Source: Candidatus Altimarinota bacterium
Lineage (GTDB): Bacteria; Patescibacteriota; Gracilibacteria; BD1-5; UBA2023
Direction: 5' to 3'
Assembly: GCA_947373235.1 (NCBI GenBank)
Contig: CANBWW010000002.1
Coordinates: 1 to 31,417 of the forward strand
DNA length: 31,417 bases
The notes below the pieces were generated by a model. It searched no databases, had not been told where the DNA came from, and saw only the letters and a list, made by a program, of their open reading frames with translations. Numbering within the stretch: the stretch's first letter is position 1; each line of letters opens with the position of its first letter. Shown in pieces: positions 10,339 to 21,104 of this stretch. The position numbers and the translations under genes are program-made.

Positions 10339-11850
10339 TTAGGTTCATCTATATGAAAGTGCTTCGAGTATATGTCTAACTTCGACAGATGGCGATCTTT
10401 CTATATCAGCTATAGTGCGAGCAACTCTTAGTATTCTATAATAGACGCGTGTCGATAGATTCAATTTTTCTGTCGAAGTTATGGCGATCTTTCGAGCATC
10501 TTCTTGTATAGAAGCATATTTTTCTATATCTGTATTCGTCATCTCAGAATTTCTATGTATGTGACTTCATTCGAAACGATATTTCTGCAATATCCTCGTT
10601 CCTTCTACTATATAACATAGATCTTTTGTGGTCTGAAGGTTTTTCGATTTTTCTAATTCGCCGATTTTTACACGTGGAACTTGTATAAAAATATCGATAC
10701 GATCGAGAATAGGACCTGAAAGACGAGATCTATATCTTTCTATCGAATGACTACTACAGATACACTCTTTTTCAGAATCTCCCATGAATCCACATGGACA
10801 CGGATTCATGGCTCATACGAGAGAAAAACGAGCTGGATATCGACAACTCATATTTACTCTATTAATCATGATTTCCCCATCTTCAAGTGGTTGTCTGAGG
10901 GTTTCTAGAATTCATTTATCAAACTCTAAAAACTCATCTAAAAAGAGGATACCTTTATGTGCGAGTGAAATTTCTCCTGGTTTTGCATCTCGTCCACCCC
11001 CGATGATCGAAGCTTCACTAGCTGTGTGATGAACAACACGAAAAGGTCTTTCATTTATAATAGGATGATCTTTTGTGAGTAATCAGGCAACTGAATAAAT
11101 TTTCGATAATTCTATCATTTCTTCTATTTCTAGTCATGGGAGAATCCCCGCAAGTGCTTTCGCGAGCATTGTTTTTCCAGACCCAGGAGGTCATTGCATT
11201 AGGATATTGTGTCCTCCGCATGCAGCAATAAGGAGTGCTCTTTTTCCTGCCTCTTGCCCGTGGATGGAAGAAAAATCTATCCCTATATTTTTCCGAGGAA
11301 TTCCTGATATATCTATAGTATCAAATTTTTTTCCTTGTTTTTTTCAGCTCAATATATCGACCGCTTCTTTCAGATTATCCAAACCTATAATCTCGATATC
11401 AGGTATGATCGAAGCTTCTTTCGCATTTTCGATTGGTAAAAAAATCCGCTTCATTCCTATTTCTCTTGCAAGTATCGTTGCTGGAAGGGCTCACTGAATA
11501 TTTCGAATCTTTCCATCGAGAGAAAGCTCCCCAAGAAATAATGAAGTTTCTTTTAGGGAAATATCAAATTCGTATTCTTTTCCGATAATTCCGAGTGCGA
11601 TCGGAAGATCATAGAGTGGTCATTTTTTCTTGAGATCTGCTGGTGCGAGATTCACAGTGATCCTTGTTCCTCCTGGAAAACTAAATCCACTATTTTTTAT
11701 CGCGCTTCTCACACGTTCGCGACTTTCTTGTATGGCAGCATCACCGAGTCCTACAATCGTAAAATTCCCCATTCATGTAACGACATCTACTTCGACTTCA
11801 ACGAGATTGCCATTGATCCCATAAAGAGAAGAGGAGAAAAATTTTTGCAT
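10339..11850 (-). CDS. comM: ComM/YifB family Mg-chelatase-like AAA+ ATPase
   Basis: The 503-residue product matches ComM (E. coli YifB about 506). ComM is a hexameric helicase that promotes branch migration during recombination of incoming DNA. The N-terminal Lon-protease-like domain includes VVTGMGNFTIVGLGDAAIQES and LAPADLKK. The ATPase core has Walker A GPPGSGKT (residues 220-227, the first Gly UGA-encoded) and Walker B ILFLDEF (Asp305, Glu306). The family block NPCPCGFMGD with further cysteines (ECIC) and the arginine-rich RYRSRLSGPILDRIDI segment follow. The C-terminal domain (LNLSTRVYYRILRVARTIADIE) is complete. It is the first gene of a minus-strand operon and is divergent from the secretion ATPase operon. 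No Shine-Dalgarno is visible. Confidence 0.96.
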
Positions 11851-11880
11851 ACAGGGAAATAAAAATGAGTTTATATTTTT

Positions 11881-11908
11881 ATCCTAAGAGTTTGGGTACA
11901 AAAAACAA
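11881..11908 (-). promoter_or_regulatory. Candidate promoter for comM
   Basis: On the minus strand TTGTTT (11903-11908), a 16-base spacer and TAGGAT (11881-11886) lie about 30 bases before the comM ATG. The boxes are imperfect, but spacing and position fit the other promoters of this window. Confidence 0.4.
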
Positions 11909-11958
11909 AAGTTTTACACATTTTTTCTTGCTCGTAAAGCGAAAATATGTCTTATTAT

Positions 11959-11987
11959 TTGGTGATGGTATTTTTTTCTGTTACTAT
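11959..11987 (+). promoter_or_regulatory. Candidate promoter for the VirD4-like operon
   Basis: TTGGTG (11959-11964), a 17-base spacer and TACTAT (11982-11987) lie 33 bases upstream of the ATG at 12021. Matches are partial. The divergent comM promoter candidate lies about 50 bases away on the other strand. Confidence 0.35.
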
Positions 11988-12020
11988 GGCTTCAAATAGA
12001 TTCTTTTAAGCATATTTTCC

Positions 12021-14996
12021 ATGGTTCCTCGACTGTTTTTCATTCTTATTGCCTCCATTCTTTCTTATCCTTTCAATCTTTTTGCTATTACTACGCGTGT
12101 GGCTACAGCAAAGGAACAAGATCTCTCGACGACTTCACAGATTTCTGATATCATTCTCTATTATTTTGGAATCCTCATAAATATCATCCTTTTTGTCATT
12201 ATTTTTTGGATTCTTCTGAAGATATTGCGTCTGACATATGAAGTGATGATGGCAGGGAGACTTATGTATATGAAGGTAACTTTGCCACGTGCCGATTCTA
12301 AACTCGATAAAGAACGGGAAACGAAAAAAGATTTCAAAGAAAAAGTCGGAATTATGTCCGTTTTTTATAAAAGTGTCCACAATCTGACACAGTCAAGTGC
12401 TTTTGATACGGTGATGAATTTTATTTTTCATCACGCGAAGGTCTCTCTTGAGCTCATGTATCATGATGGAATGGTACATTTTTATGTCGTTGGCTACAAA
12501 GAACACGTCACACTCGTACTTCAACAGATTACTTCGAATTATCCAGATGCAGAAGTAAAGGTCATACAAAAAAAAGATTTTCCAGAGATAAAACCGATCG
12601 GCTTTACCCTTCAAGCAGCGAGTGTCGGAAAGCACAACGATGATGTCTTTCCTATCAAAACCTATAAATATTTCGAGGATGATCCACTTTCCACTTTTAC
12701 CAATAATTTTGGTTCTCTGAAAAAAACTGACGTCGCGTCTGTCCAGTTTGTGATCAAACCACTTGGATATAAATGGAATAAAAAAGCGAAAAATGCAGCC
12801 GCACTTCTCGCGAAAGGCCAGTATAAAAAATGAATGAAATTTTGACTTCTTGGAACGATTGTACGAGGTATTCTTGCCCCGATTTCTTGGGTTTTTTATC
12901 GATTTTTTCAAAATGAATGAAGCGACGGAACGAATGCACCTGGTGCTTCGAGTGGAGACTCTTACAAGATATTTAACCAGGCAGAAACAGAAGCACAGAA
13001 AATGGTCTGAGAAAGCGCAGGTCAACCAGGATTCGAAGCATCGATCCGTATTATGGTTTCTTCTGATACAGGAGCTTCCGCCCGAAGTGCTCTGCAAAAT
13101 CTCGTTGCTGCGACTTCTATATTTACGGATGAATACAACAATCAACTTCAAAATCCACAAATGTTAGAAGATCCGCTGAGATTTATCTTTACGCCACTTC
13201 GATATTTTGCCTATAAATACAGACTGATCGGTATTTTTCAGAGTATTTCGAGGTTTTCTTGTGATGAGATGTCGACCCTCTATCACTTTCCAGATATCAA
13301 CTACAACAAATCTCCGATCATTTCTTGGTTGGAGTATAAGATGTTGCCTCCTCCGTCGAATCTCCGATTTCCAAAAGATCCATTGATTCTGAAGGATTAC
13401 AAGCGTGATACGAATGGAAATATCTATACGGAAGATGGTTCGCTCTTACAGGTGGATGAAAACAAAAATCTTCTCAGAAATGAAAATAAAGACTTTCTGC
13501 TTTTGGATGGAACCATCATCGAAGTCCTCAAAGAAGGTGAAAATATAGGACGTCCGATCGACGAATGAAAAGTCCCAGTTCAGATCGATGCACAGAGAAA
13601 ACTCGCAGGATTCCCACTTTATAAAGATGCGGTTCTTATGGGTTGGAATGAGTATAGAAATAATAAAACTCCTATTTATTTTTCGAAAAAAGATCGTGGG
13701 CGTCATCACTATATCATCGGTAAATCTGGTTGAGGTAAGTCAGTATTTATCGGATATCTTGCACGTCAAGATCTCTGGAATGGTGATGGACTCTGTGTGA
13801 TCGATCCACATGGCGATCTCGTAGAAGATGTACTCGCCTTCACGCCGAAAGAACGAGCAAAAGATATGATTATCTTCGATCCTGCTGATTATGAGCGTCC
13901 GATGGGATTGAATATGCTTGATCTGATTGCGACTGATCCGGCTCTTCGCTCTATTGAAAAAGATCGTGCTGCTCTCGACGCTACTTCGATATTTATAAAA
14001 ATGTATGGAGATGAGATCTTTGGTCCACGTATCCAACACTATTTCCGAAACGGATGTCTGACTCTTATGGATGATGATGAAGAAGGGGGAACGCTCATCG
14101 ATGTTCCACGACTTTTTGTGGATGAAGCATTTATGAAGTATAAAACTTCGAAGATTAAAAATGTGATGGTAAAAGCCTTTTGGGATCATGAATATGCTCA
14201 GACGGGAGATCGAGAAAAACAAGAGATGATTCCATTTTTCTCTGCAAAATTTGGACCGTTTATTACTAATACGACGATGCGAAATATCATCGGTCAAACA
14301 AAATCTGCCTTCAATCTCCGTCGAGTGATGGACGATCAAAAAGTACTGATGGTAAATCTCTCAAAGGGTCGAATTGGTGATCTAAATGCTCAACTTCTCG
14401 GTTTGATCATGGTTTCGAAGATCAATATGGCAGCCATGAGTCGTGCGGATATGCCTGAGGATCAACGAAAAGACTTCTTCCTTTATGTGGATGAGTTCCA
14501 GAATTTTGCGACCGACACTTTCTGAGAAATCCTCTCAGAAGCTCGAAAATATCGACTCGCATTGATCATGGCGCATCAGTTTATCGCACAGATCGGAGGA
14601 AGTGGTGACAAACAAGGAAAGTGAGGAAAACCGTCTATCAAGGATGCCGTCTTTGGAAATGCGGGGACGATCATGTCATTTAAGGTGGGTGCCGAAGATG
14701 CGGAATACCTCGAAAAAGAATATGCACCTATGCTTTCCCAACAAGATATTATCGGGATCGCGAATTTCACCACGTATTGTAAGCTCAATATTGACAATGC
14801 GACGACTCGACCATTTGACCTCAAAACCATTTGGGATAATACCTACCAAAATAGGGAAGTTACAAAAATCATCAAAGAATATTCACGGAAAATGTACGGA
14901 AGAAAAAAAGAATACGTCGATATGGAAATAGAAGCTCGTATGGGAATCGTCCGTGATGAAGAAACTCCTCCTCAGACACCAGCTTCACCAGAATAA
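12021..14996 (+). CDS. VirD4/TraG-like type IV secretion coupling ATPase
   Basis: This 991-residue protein starts with a signal-like hydrophobic segment (residues 1-22) and a second membrane span (about 45-72). A large N-terminal domain, a low-complexity Gly/Ser region (NEGSDGTNAPGASSG, about 304-318) and further mixed sequence follow. The ATPase core has Walker A GKSGGGKS (567-574, one Gly UGA-encoded), the VIDPHGDLVEDVL motif, Walker B FFLYVDEF (Asp824, Glu825) and a C-terminal TraG/D-type block (EARKYRLALIMAHQF). The tail is charged and ends TPPQTPASPE. Such ATPases feed DNA or protein into type IV secretion or conjugation channels, or drive DNA translocation. It is the first gene of an operon with a phosphatase and a VirB4-like ATPase. 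No relaxase or channel gene is nearby, so the substrate is unknown. Confidence 0.88.
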
Positions 14997-15011
14997 AAAT
15001 AATTTTCTCTT

Positions 15012-16208
15012 ATGCATATCATTATCTCTATCATTATCGGAATTCTGTTTCTTATCGATTCAGTTTTTCTCTTTGCATTCGCAGGTTTTGGGATGACGGG
15101 ATTGGTCCAAAATTCCCCGATGGTTTCCGCCATTTTTATTCTCTTGCAACTTCCGATTATCTACTTTGTCCTTTATAAGGCCTATATTCAGCCAGTCCAG
15201 GTATTGAACCAAAGTATAGCGAAATTTATGACGGGAATAGAAGAAGATATAAATATCGATGCGAATAGCTGGAGTAAATGAATGAATTATGTGATTTCAT
15301 TTTTTGTGAAAAGTTTGCAAATTTTGAAGGTTTTTAAACAAGAGCTCCGTGATGGACGAAAACTCAGATCTGAAGTTGAAATCGCATCAGAAATCCAAAA
15401 ACATGTTCTTACGAAAACAGATGTCGTCGTTCCATCTCTTGAGATTGCTCTCGCAACCGTTTCTGCAAGTGAAGTAGGTGGTGATAGTGTTGATATCATT
15501 CCTGGAAAAGATAATAATTACTATATCTACGTCGGAGATGTTACTGGACATGGAGTGCCTTCATGATTTGTGATGATGATGGTAAACTCCCTGGTTTCCG
15601 CATTTGTTACGAGTGAGCTTTCCAGTGCGCGTGTTCTTTCTGAGACCAATCGTATTATGAAGCCACGAATTCGACAAAATATGATGATGTCATGTGTGAT
15701 GCTTCGTTGGGATGATAAAGCAAAACTCCTCTACTATACTGGTGCTGGGCATGAATATCTCCTTGTTTATAAAGCAGATACCAATAAGGTTTTTAAAATA
15801 AAGTCTGGTTGAGTCGCTCTTGGTATGGTTCGTGATGCTTCGAAAGCTTTACTGGAGCAACAAATTCTTTTCGAAAAAAATGATGTTATTGTCCTGTATA
15901 GTGATGGAATCACGGAAGCAAGGTATCGATCGGAACAAAATTGACTTCTTTTCGGAATCGATAGAATAGTAGAATCGATCATGAAGACCAGTGTAAAAAC
16001 TTCAGAAAATATTTTTCGACAGATCACGATAGATCTCTCCGCTTTTATGGGTTATAAACATAAACAATACGATGATATCACTTTGTTTGTAGCTCGATAT
16101 ATAGAAAAAGATGGAGTGACTATTACCGATATTCCTGAGAAAATCGATAAAACACACTTAACTGAGTGGAACTGGTGAATCAAGTCATCCGATGAGAAAA
16201 TCTTATAA
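15012..16208 (+). CDS. Membrane-anchored SpoIIE/RsbU-type serine phosphatase
   Basis: The 398-residue product has two N-terminal membrane spans (about residues 1-30 and 36-57), a linker likely to form a coiled coil (VFKQELRDGRKLRSEVEIASEIQKH), then a PP2C-like SpoIIE domain. The metal-binding and catalytic signatures are SEVGGDSVDI, YVGDVTGHGVPSGF, VIVLYSDGITEAR and the C-terminal QYDDITLFVARY. Relatives (RsbU, SpoIIE) dephosphorylate anti-sigma antagonists or other phosphoserine proteins. At least five glycines, including the one after GVPS, are UGA-encoded. It lies 15 bases after the VirD4-like gene and 24 before the VirB4-like gene, so it is very likely co-transcribed with them. A role in controlling that machinery is inference. 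No kinase or anti-sigma partner is seen in the window. Confidence 0.9.
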
Positions 16209-16232
16209 ATCCACTTTTTAATTACTGAGCTT

Positions 16233-18176
16233 ATGGCTGTCCCGAGTCTTGCAGAATTAGTCGCAAAAAATTATACCTGAGATGTCGAATGACTCGAGTC
16301 TTCTGGTGTTTTTTTGGCTGCAAAACCGACTGCAACGATCGAAACTTCGCCAGTATCGACATCTTCGCCAACGAAAGAAACCTCTTCAGTACAGTCACTG
16401 AGTGCCGTCGAAGATCCTGAAAGAAAAATGACGAAGATCGAAGCGGAAGAGATGAAGCAAACAGAAAAAGAATATAAAGAAGCTCTGGCATATGTGAAAG
16501 ATATGATCGCTCCCGCGATGATGCGTATCGATGCAACCAAGCTCCAAATCGGAGATACTTATGTGAGAACTATTTTTACATATGCATATCCAGATGTGCT
16601 CGAAGGGAATTGGCTTTCACCACTTATAAACTGGGATGTGAAGTTCGACATGTCGATGTTTATCTATCCTATCGACTCTGGTCGCGTGATGAAGTTTCTC
16701 AAGAAACGTCTGACACAACTGAGGTCACAGTATTCGATCAATCGTGAAAAGTGACTTATCTCTGATCCACATCTGGATGCCCAGATGCAAGATGTGGAAG
16801 AGCTCCAGGCTTCACTCACACGTGGACAGGAAAAATATTTTCACTTCTCGCTCTATATCACGACCTATGCTGAGAGTGAAGATGAGATGAAACGCCTCAC
16901 CAATACCCTTGATGTAATGCTTGCTGGAAGAAATGTACTTACGAAGCAATCTTTTCTTCGAGCTGAACAATGATTTATATCGACGGGTCCTTTTGCTCGC
17001 GATGAAGTAAATGTATTTCGAAATATTTCTACCAAAGGACTTTCTACAACATTTCCTTTTACTTCCAGCTCACTTTCTCAAGATGATGGTATTTTTTATG
17101 GAATCAATACTCATAATAACTCACTTATTATTTTTGATCGATTTCAAACAGAAAATGCGAATATGTGTGTGTTTGCGAAATCAGGATGAGGAAAGTCTTT
17201 TGCCATCAAGCTCGAAATCCTCCGTTCCTTGATGATAGGAACCGATGTGATCGTCCTGGATCCAGAAAATGAATATCGTAACCTCGTCGATACTGTCGGT
17301 GGAACCTATCTGAATATAAATCTCAACTCAGATGAGCGGATCAATCCATTCGATCTTCCGCGATCCCTGAAAGATACAGACACGCACCCTGGCGATCTCC
17401 TTCGTGGTGCGGTAGTCAATATGATCGGCCTTCTTCATCTCATGCTTGGAGTGATCACTCCTGGAGAAGAGGCAATTCTCGAAAAAGCACTTATCACGAC
17501 GTATTCTCTGAAGGGAATCACTATGGATGATGATAATGCTGAAGGAAAAGAAATCCCTCTGATGAAAGATCTTGTTTCTGTACTCGAAACTATGGAAGGT
17601 GGAAAAGGTCTCTGTGACCGATTAGATAAATACGTCACTGGTGTTTTTGCTGGTGTCTTTTCTCAGCCAACGAATGTGAATCTGAAAGAAGGTCTTGTCG
17701 TATTCTCAGTTCGTGATCTCGATGATATTCTGCGTCCGATCGCCATGTATATCCTCTTGAACTATGTGTGGAATATCGCCAGGTCGAGTGAGAAGAAGCG
17801 TATGCTCGTCGTCGATGAAGCATGGAATATCATGCAGTATGAAGACTCCGCGAAGTTCCTCTTTGGTCTCGTAAAACGAGCTCGAAAATACGGACTCGGT
17901 ATCACGACGATTACTCAGGATGTCGAAGACTTCATGACGAATCAATACGGAAAAGCGATCGTGACCAACTCCTCGATCCAACTCCTTCTGAAACAGTCAC
18001 CGGCTTCGATCGATATCCTTCAGGATGTCTTTAAACTCACAGAACAGGAAAAATATATTCTCCTCAATGCATGAGTAGGAACCGGACTCTTCTTTGCTGG
18101 ATGAGAACATGTGGGTATCCAAGTTCTTGCATCGTATTTCGAAGAAAAAATAATCACTACGAAGATAACAGTCTAG
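16233..18176 (+). CDS. VirB4/TraC-like secretion ATPase
   Basis: The 647-residue ATPase belongs to the VirB4 family that powers type IV secretion and conjugative pilus assembly. The N-terminal 90 residues are Ser/Thr/Glu-rich and probably disordered. A VirB4-type N-domain follows (FDMSMFIYPIDSGRVMKFL, then HFSLYITTYAESEDEMKRL). The ATPase core has Walker A AKSGGGKS (315-322, Gly319 UGA-encoded), VIVLDPENEYRNLV, Walker B MLVVDEAWNIM (Asp528, Glu529), and the RARKYGLGITTITQDVEDF and VTNSSIQLLLKQS motifs. The stop is TAG. It is the last gene of the operon. No terminator is obvious directly after it, although a long hairpin follows at 18310. Chromosomal VirB4/VirD4-like pairs without other conjugation genes are known from CPR genomes; their substrate is not established. 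Confidence 0.92.
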
Positions 18177-18586
18177 AAGTTAGATATTTATGTATTCAGG
18201 ATTTCATAGAAAAATGTCATCGCTGAGCTTGCGTTAGCATGTCGATACCTCGCTGGCTGAGTGGGGGGGGGGTAGATCGGATGCTGCAAGGTCAGTATAC
18301 ACCATTAAAACTTAAAATGGGTATTTGAATATCCATTTTAAGTAAATAAATTCCTGACACTTGCTTGCCGCTTACAATGCGTTTTAGGGGATTAGGGAAC
18401 GTTATTGCGTTTCGTTCACTCGGTCGTCTCAATTAGTTGCAGCGCTGCATCCACACGCAATCCTATCCGATAAACACCGCTCGATAGGGGTCAACCAGAT
18501 TTGTCGGCAACAGCGGGTTTTAATTAATGCGAAGGGCTTACTAGAGGAAATACAATCGCTTACATGGGATAAACTAATTAGCTCAC
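18177..18586 (+). other. Gene-free stretch with poly-G run, GC-shifted
   Basis: These 410 bases hold no convincing reading frame on either strand, with UGA as stop or as Gly. Composition changes sharply near 18220: GC rises well above the flanking genes. A run of ten G (18263-18272), the palindrome GCAGCGCTGC (about 18440-18449) and a long hairpin (18310-18343) occur here. It may be the edge of an inserted element, a plasmid-derived remnant or an assembly join. I see no integrase, transposase or obvious att repeat. Confidence 0.6.
18310..18343. repeat. Long near-perfect inverted repeat (34 bases)
   Basis: The 34 bases fold into a 16-pair stem (one G-U) with only a two-base turn; the outer arms ACTTAAAATGG/CCATTTTAAGT are perfect. 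No T-run follows, so it is not a standard terminator. It could be a protein-binding palindrome, a transcription barrier after the VirB4-like gene, or a recombination or end sequence of the GC-rich island. Confidence 0.7.
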
Positions 18587-19213
18587 TTAATCTTTAAATG
18601 TTTGATGACGTTGTAGTGCTTTATACAGTGGATGAATCGATACGCCAGAAAGATTAAGAATGTTGTACACACTCATATCGTACATATAGGACTTTTGATC
18701 GCTATCAAGTAACGGAGCTAAATGATCTCGAATAAATCCTTTTGGATCAGATACATGACCTCGCCCTTTTTTAGCTATAAACGGAGGCAGCTTGCTAGAC
18801 TCAAAACTTTGCTTAATTGCTATTCTTGTATCGGCCCTTATTGCTTCAGGCAAGTTCCTTCCAATAAATGTTCCCGTTTGACTAAAAACCTCCACAAACT
18901 GTGCACGAACCGCTTTGGCGATCTCATCGCTGATAGGTTGTGTAAGATTAGCACTGGTCAGTGTAGGGTGCAGCGCTGCAAGGGTAGAAAGAGATCCAGC
19001 TTGCGCCATTAGCTTTTTAATGAATTGTTGGACGGTCTCAGGGCGGTCAGTCCCATCTTCTGCGAGCACCTGAACACTGCTCATAAGGTCAGCTTGCCTC
19101 TTTGCTATCTTCCAGAGGAGTTGGTGTACCTGATCCGAAGGAGCTTCGGTCAGAGATTCGAGATGTGCTAAACTCCCTGTAAGGCTGAGTTTCAGGGAAT
19201 CATTTATCGACAT
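18587..19213 (-). CDS. Hypothetical protein, paralogue of the gene at 29959-30480
   Basis: A 208-residue soluble, mostly helical protein with no signal peptide or membrane span; I do not recognise the family. The C-terminal half is shared with the protein at 29959-30480: SANLTQPISDEIAKAVRA, then G-FI-RN---A-R-DTRIAIK--FES-K-P, then GRG---SDPKG, DQK-Y and HPLY-AL. Local GC reaches 50-57%, well above the neighbours. All nine glycines use GGN and none UGA, though small numbers make that weak evidence. The gene begins 37 bases after the elp3 stop and could be read from that transcript. Composition suggests acquisition from a donor with a different base bias, but its relative in the same window shows the family is resident in this lineage. 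Confidence 0.75.
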   Translation of the reverse strand: MSINDSLKLSLTGSLAHLESLTEAPSDQVHQLLWKIAKRQADLMSSVQVLAEDGTDRPETVQQFIKKLMAQAGSLSTLAALHPTLTSANLTQPISDEIAKAVRAQFVEVFSQTGTFIGRNLPEAIRADTRIAIKQSFESSKLPPFIAKKGRGHVSDPKGFIRDHLAPLLDSDQKSYMYDMSVYNILNLSGVSIHPLYKALQRHQTFKD

Positions 19214-19250
19214 TTTTCTAATTAATTTCGTTTTTTATAACAAAAATTAA

Positions 19251-20990
19251 TTATTTTGCAAGTTTCTCTAACTTTTTCACCATATATTCCCCATCGAGGA
19301 GATATCCCCTTTTTTCATAATAGGGACGCACTCATACTCATGCGATCACGGCTATTTTTTCTATGGTAGGATATTTTCCCCCGATCAGATTTTCTGCCAT
19401 TTCGATCAGTTTTTTCCCGAATCCCATATGCTGCCCACTTCCATCTGATTGCTTTCCGATTCATAGCGCATCACCGAAAATATGGATTTCTCGGATCAAA
19501 GCTGATTTTTCCAGTGTTTCGATAAAGTGTTTTTCTCCAGTGAAGTATTGTGAAGGGATTCGCAGTCGTAAAAGTCCGAAGATGGTGCGATCAGTTGGAT
19601 CGATCACTTGGAAGAAGTACTCATGTCCATGAGAGGCTTCATAAAAAAATGTTTCTATGATCGCATTTTCTGGATTGTTTCATTTTGCTCGGACTTCGCG
19701 TGCAGAGATATCATGTCTGGTTATTCCCTGTCGTTTCATTTCTTTTTCTGTCACTTGCCTGAGATTCGCGAGCTTGGATCCTGCGAGGATTTGAGAAGCG
19801 GGAATATCTCGGTACATACGATTCAATCTCAGGTATTCTGGCAGGAGTCATTGGAGTGTTGCCATAAGTGGTATGAGGACTTCATCGGTGTAGGGAACGA
19901 ATTCTCATTTTTCCCAGATTTCCGCAAGTTCTGAGTGTGGAGTCACGACCATCGGGTAGATCTTCATCTCATCGGGTCTGAAGTCTGGATCATCGAAGAC
20001 GCGTTTCATACTCTCGATATCGCCAGCTGGAGTTGCACCGACGAGTCCGGGCATCATATGTGCAACGACTTTGAATCCAGCATCTTTCAGAATTCTGGTT
20101 GCATGGATCGACTCTGCGTTCCCATGTCCACGCTGATTGAGGGTATTTATCGCATCATTTGTTGTCTGATATCCGATTTCTACCCGTGTTACCCCGTATC
20201 TACGAAGACGGATGATCTCTTCCTCATTGACCCAGTCAGGACGTGTTTCTATAGCAACTCCGATGACTCGTGAAGTGGCAGTTTCGTTTCGCTTTTTTGC
20301 TTCTTCTAGATCCGTAGATGCGTGCATCTGGTATCATTTTTTCAGTTGGAATTTGGCGAATTGTTTCTTGATTTTTTCTTCTTTTGGAAGAATTTCTTTC
20401 TGCTCATCTTCTCAAAAAGTTCCTTCTATAAATGGACGGAGTTCAGAAAACGTAGTGTGTGCATCATAGATATTTTTTATAAAATCCTCTTGATATGTGA
20501 GTGGATAGACGCTCCAGGTTCCACCGATGACACGCACATCACATTTTACGATACTATTTCCTGTAATTTCGAGAGCACGAAGTCGGTTTTGTATCTGTTT
20601 TACAGGATCAAATTCGTTTGCTTCTGCTCTCTGTACCGCGGGTTCGTCGGTAATATAGCTTTTCGGAAGTCCTTCGTATGTTGGACAAAAGACACACTTT
20701 CCTGGACATCACCAAAACTTGGTCAGAAGAGAAATCACGGCTACACCCGAAAGTGAGCGCACCGCACGTTTTCTGAGAATCTTATGGATACGCACTTCAT
20801 CAGCTATTTTCCCTGTATGGATAAAGTGCTGATATCGAGCGATCATCTCGATTCCAGTTGGTCCATCTTTTTCTTTGAACTTCGCGAGGATATTATTTTT
20901 TGCTTTATGAAAAGACTTTTTATCGGCTATTTCTGGATGTTCCGCGAGGAAAAAAAGGATCTCATCGATGATTTCTTGTTTTTTTGACAT
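19251..20990 (-). CDS. elp3: Elp3-like radical SAM / GNAT tRNA uridine-34 modification enzyme
   Basis: The 579-residue product has the Elp3 architecture. A basic N-terminal tRNA-binding part is followed by the radical SAM core with its iron-sulfur triad GCPGKCVFCP (Cys95, Cys99, Cys102; the preceding Gly is UGA-encoded), then GGTWSVYP, IETRPDWVNEEEI, VEIGYQTTND and KIYPMVVTPHSELAEIWEKG. The C-terminal acetyltransferase domain has GIGKQSDGSGQHMGFGKKLIEMAE and RPYYEKRGY. Elp3 makes the carboxymethyl side chain (cm5U) on wobble uridine 34 of tRNA from acetyl-CoA and SAM. The ATG is only 6 bases from a TACAAT box on the minus strand, so the mRNA may be leaderless. The gene is divergent from tRNA-Gly(UCA), whose anticodon begins with U34. 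Confidence 0.93.
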
Positions 20991-21042
20991 AGGCGAATTG
21001 TAGGGAAAAATGAGAAAATGAGAAATAATTTTCTCTGATATT

Positions 21043-21070
21043 TTGACTTTCAGACCCCTTTCTATACAAT
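21043..21070 (+). promoter_or_regulatory. Promoter for tRNA-Gly(UCA)
   Basis: TTGACT (21043-21048), a 16-base spacer and TACAAT (21065-21070) lie 34 bases upstream of the tRNA 5' end. Both boxes are near consensus. This would transcribe the tRNA and probably the small protein gene behind it. Confidence 0.7.
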
Positions 21071-21104
21071 GCGGCAGATATCTCTCACGATATGATGCTT
21101 CAAT

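Noticed and set aside
12393..13160. Long minus-strand frame opposite the VirD4-like gene
   Set aside because: Antisense shadow caused by codon bias; the plus-strand frame is continuous with UGA as Gly and has clear ATPase motifs.
12021..18176. An integrated conjugative element
   Set aside because: Only two ATPases and a phosphatase are present, with codon use and UGA content like the host; no relaxase, integrase or channel proteins.
18177..18586. CRISPR array, att site or insertion sequence in the GC-rich gap
   Set aside because: No regularly spaced repeats, no transposase or integrase, and no terminal or direct repeats that I could find; only one hairpin and a G-run.
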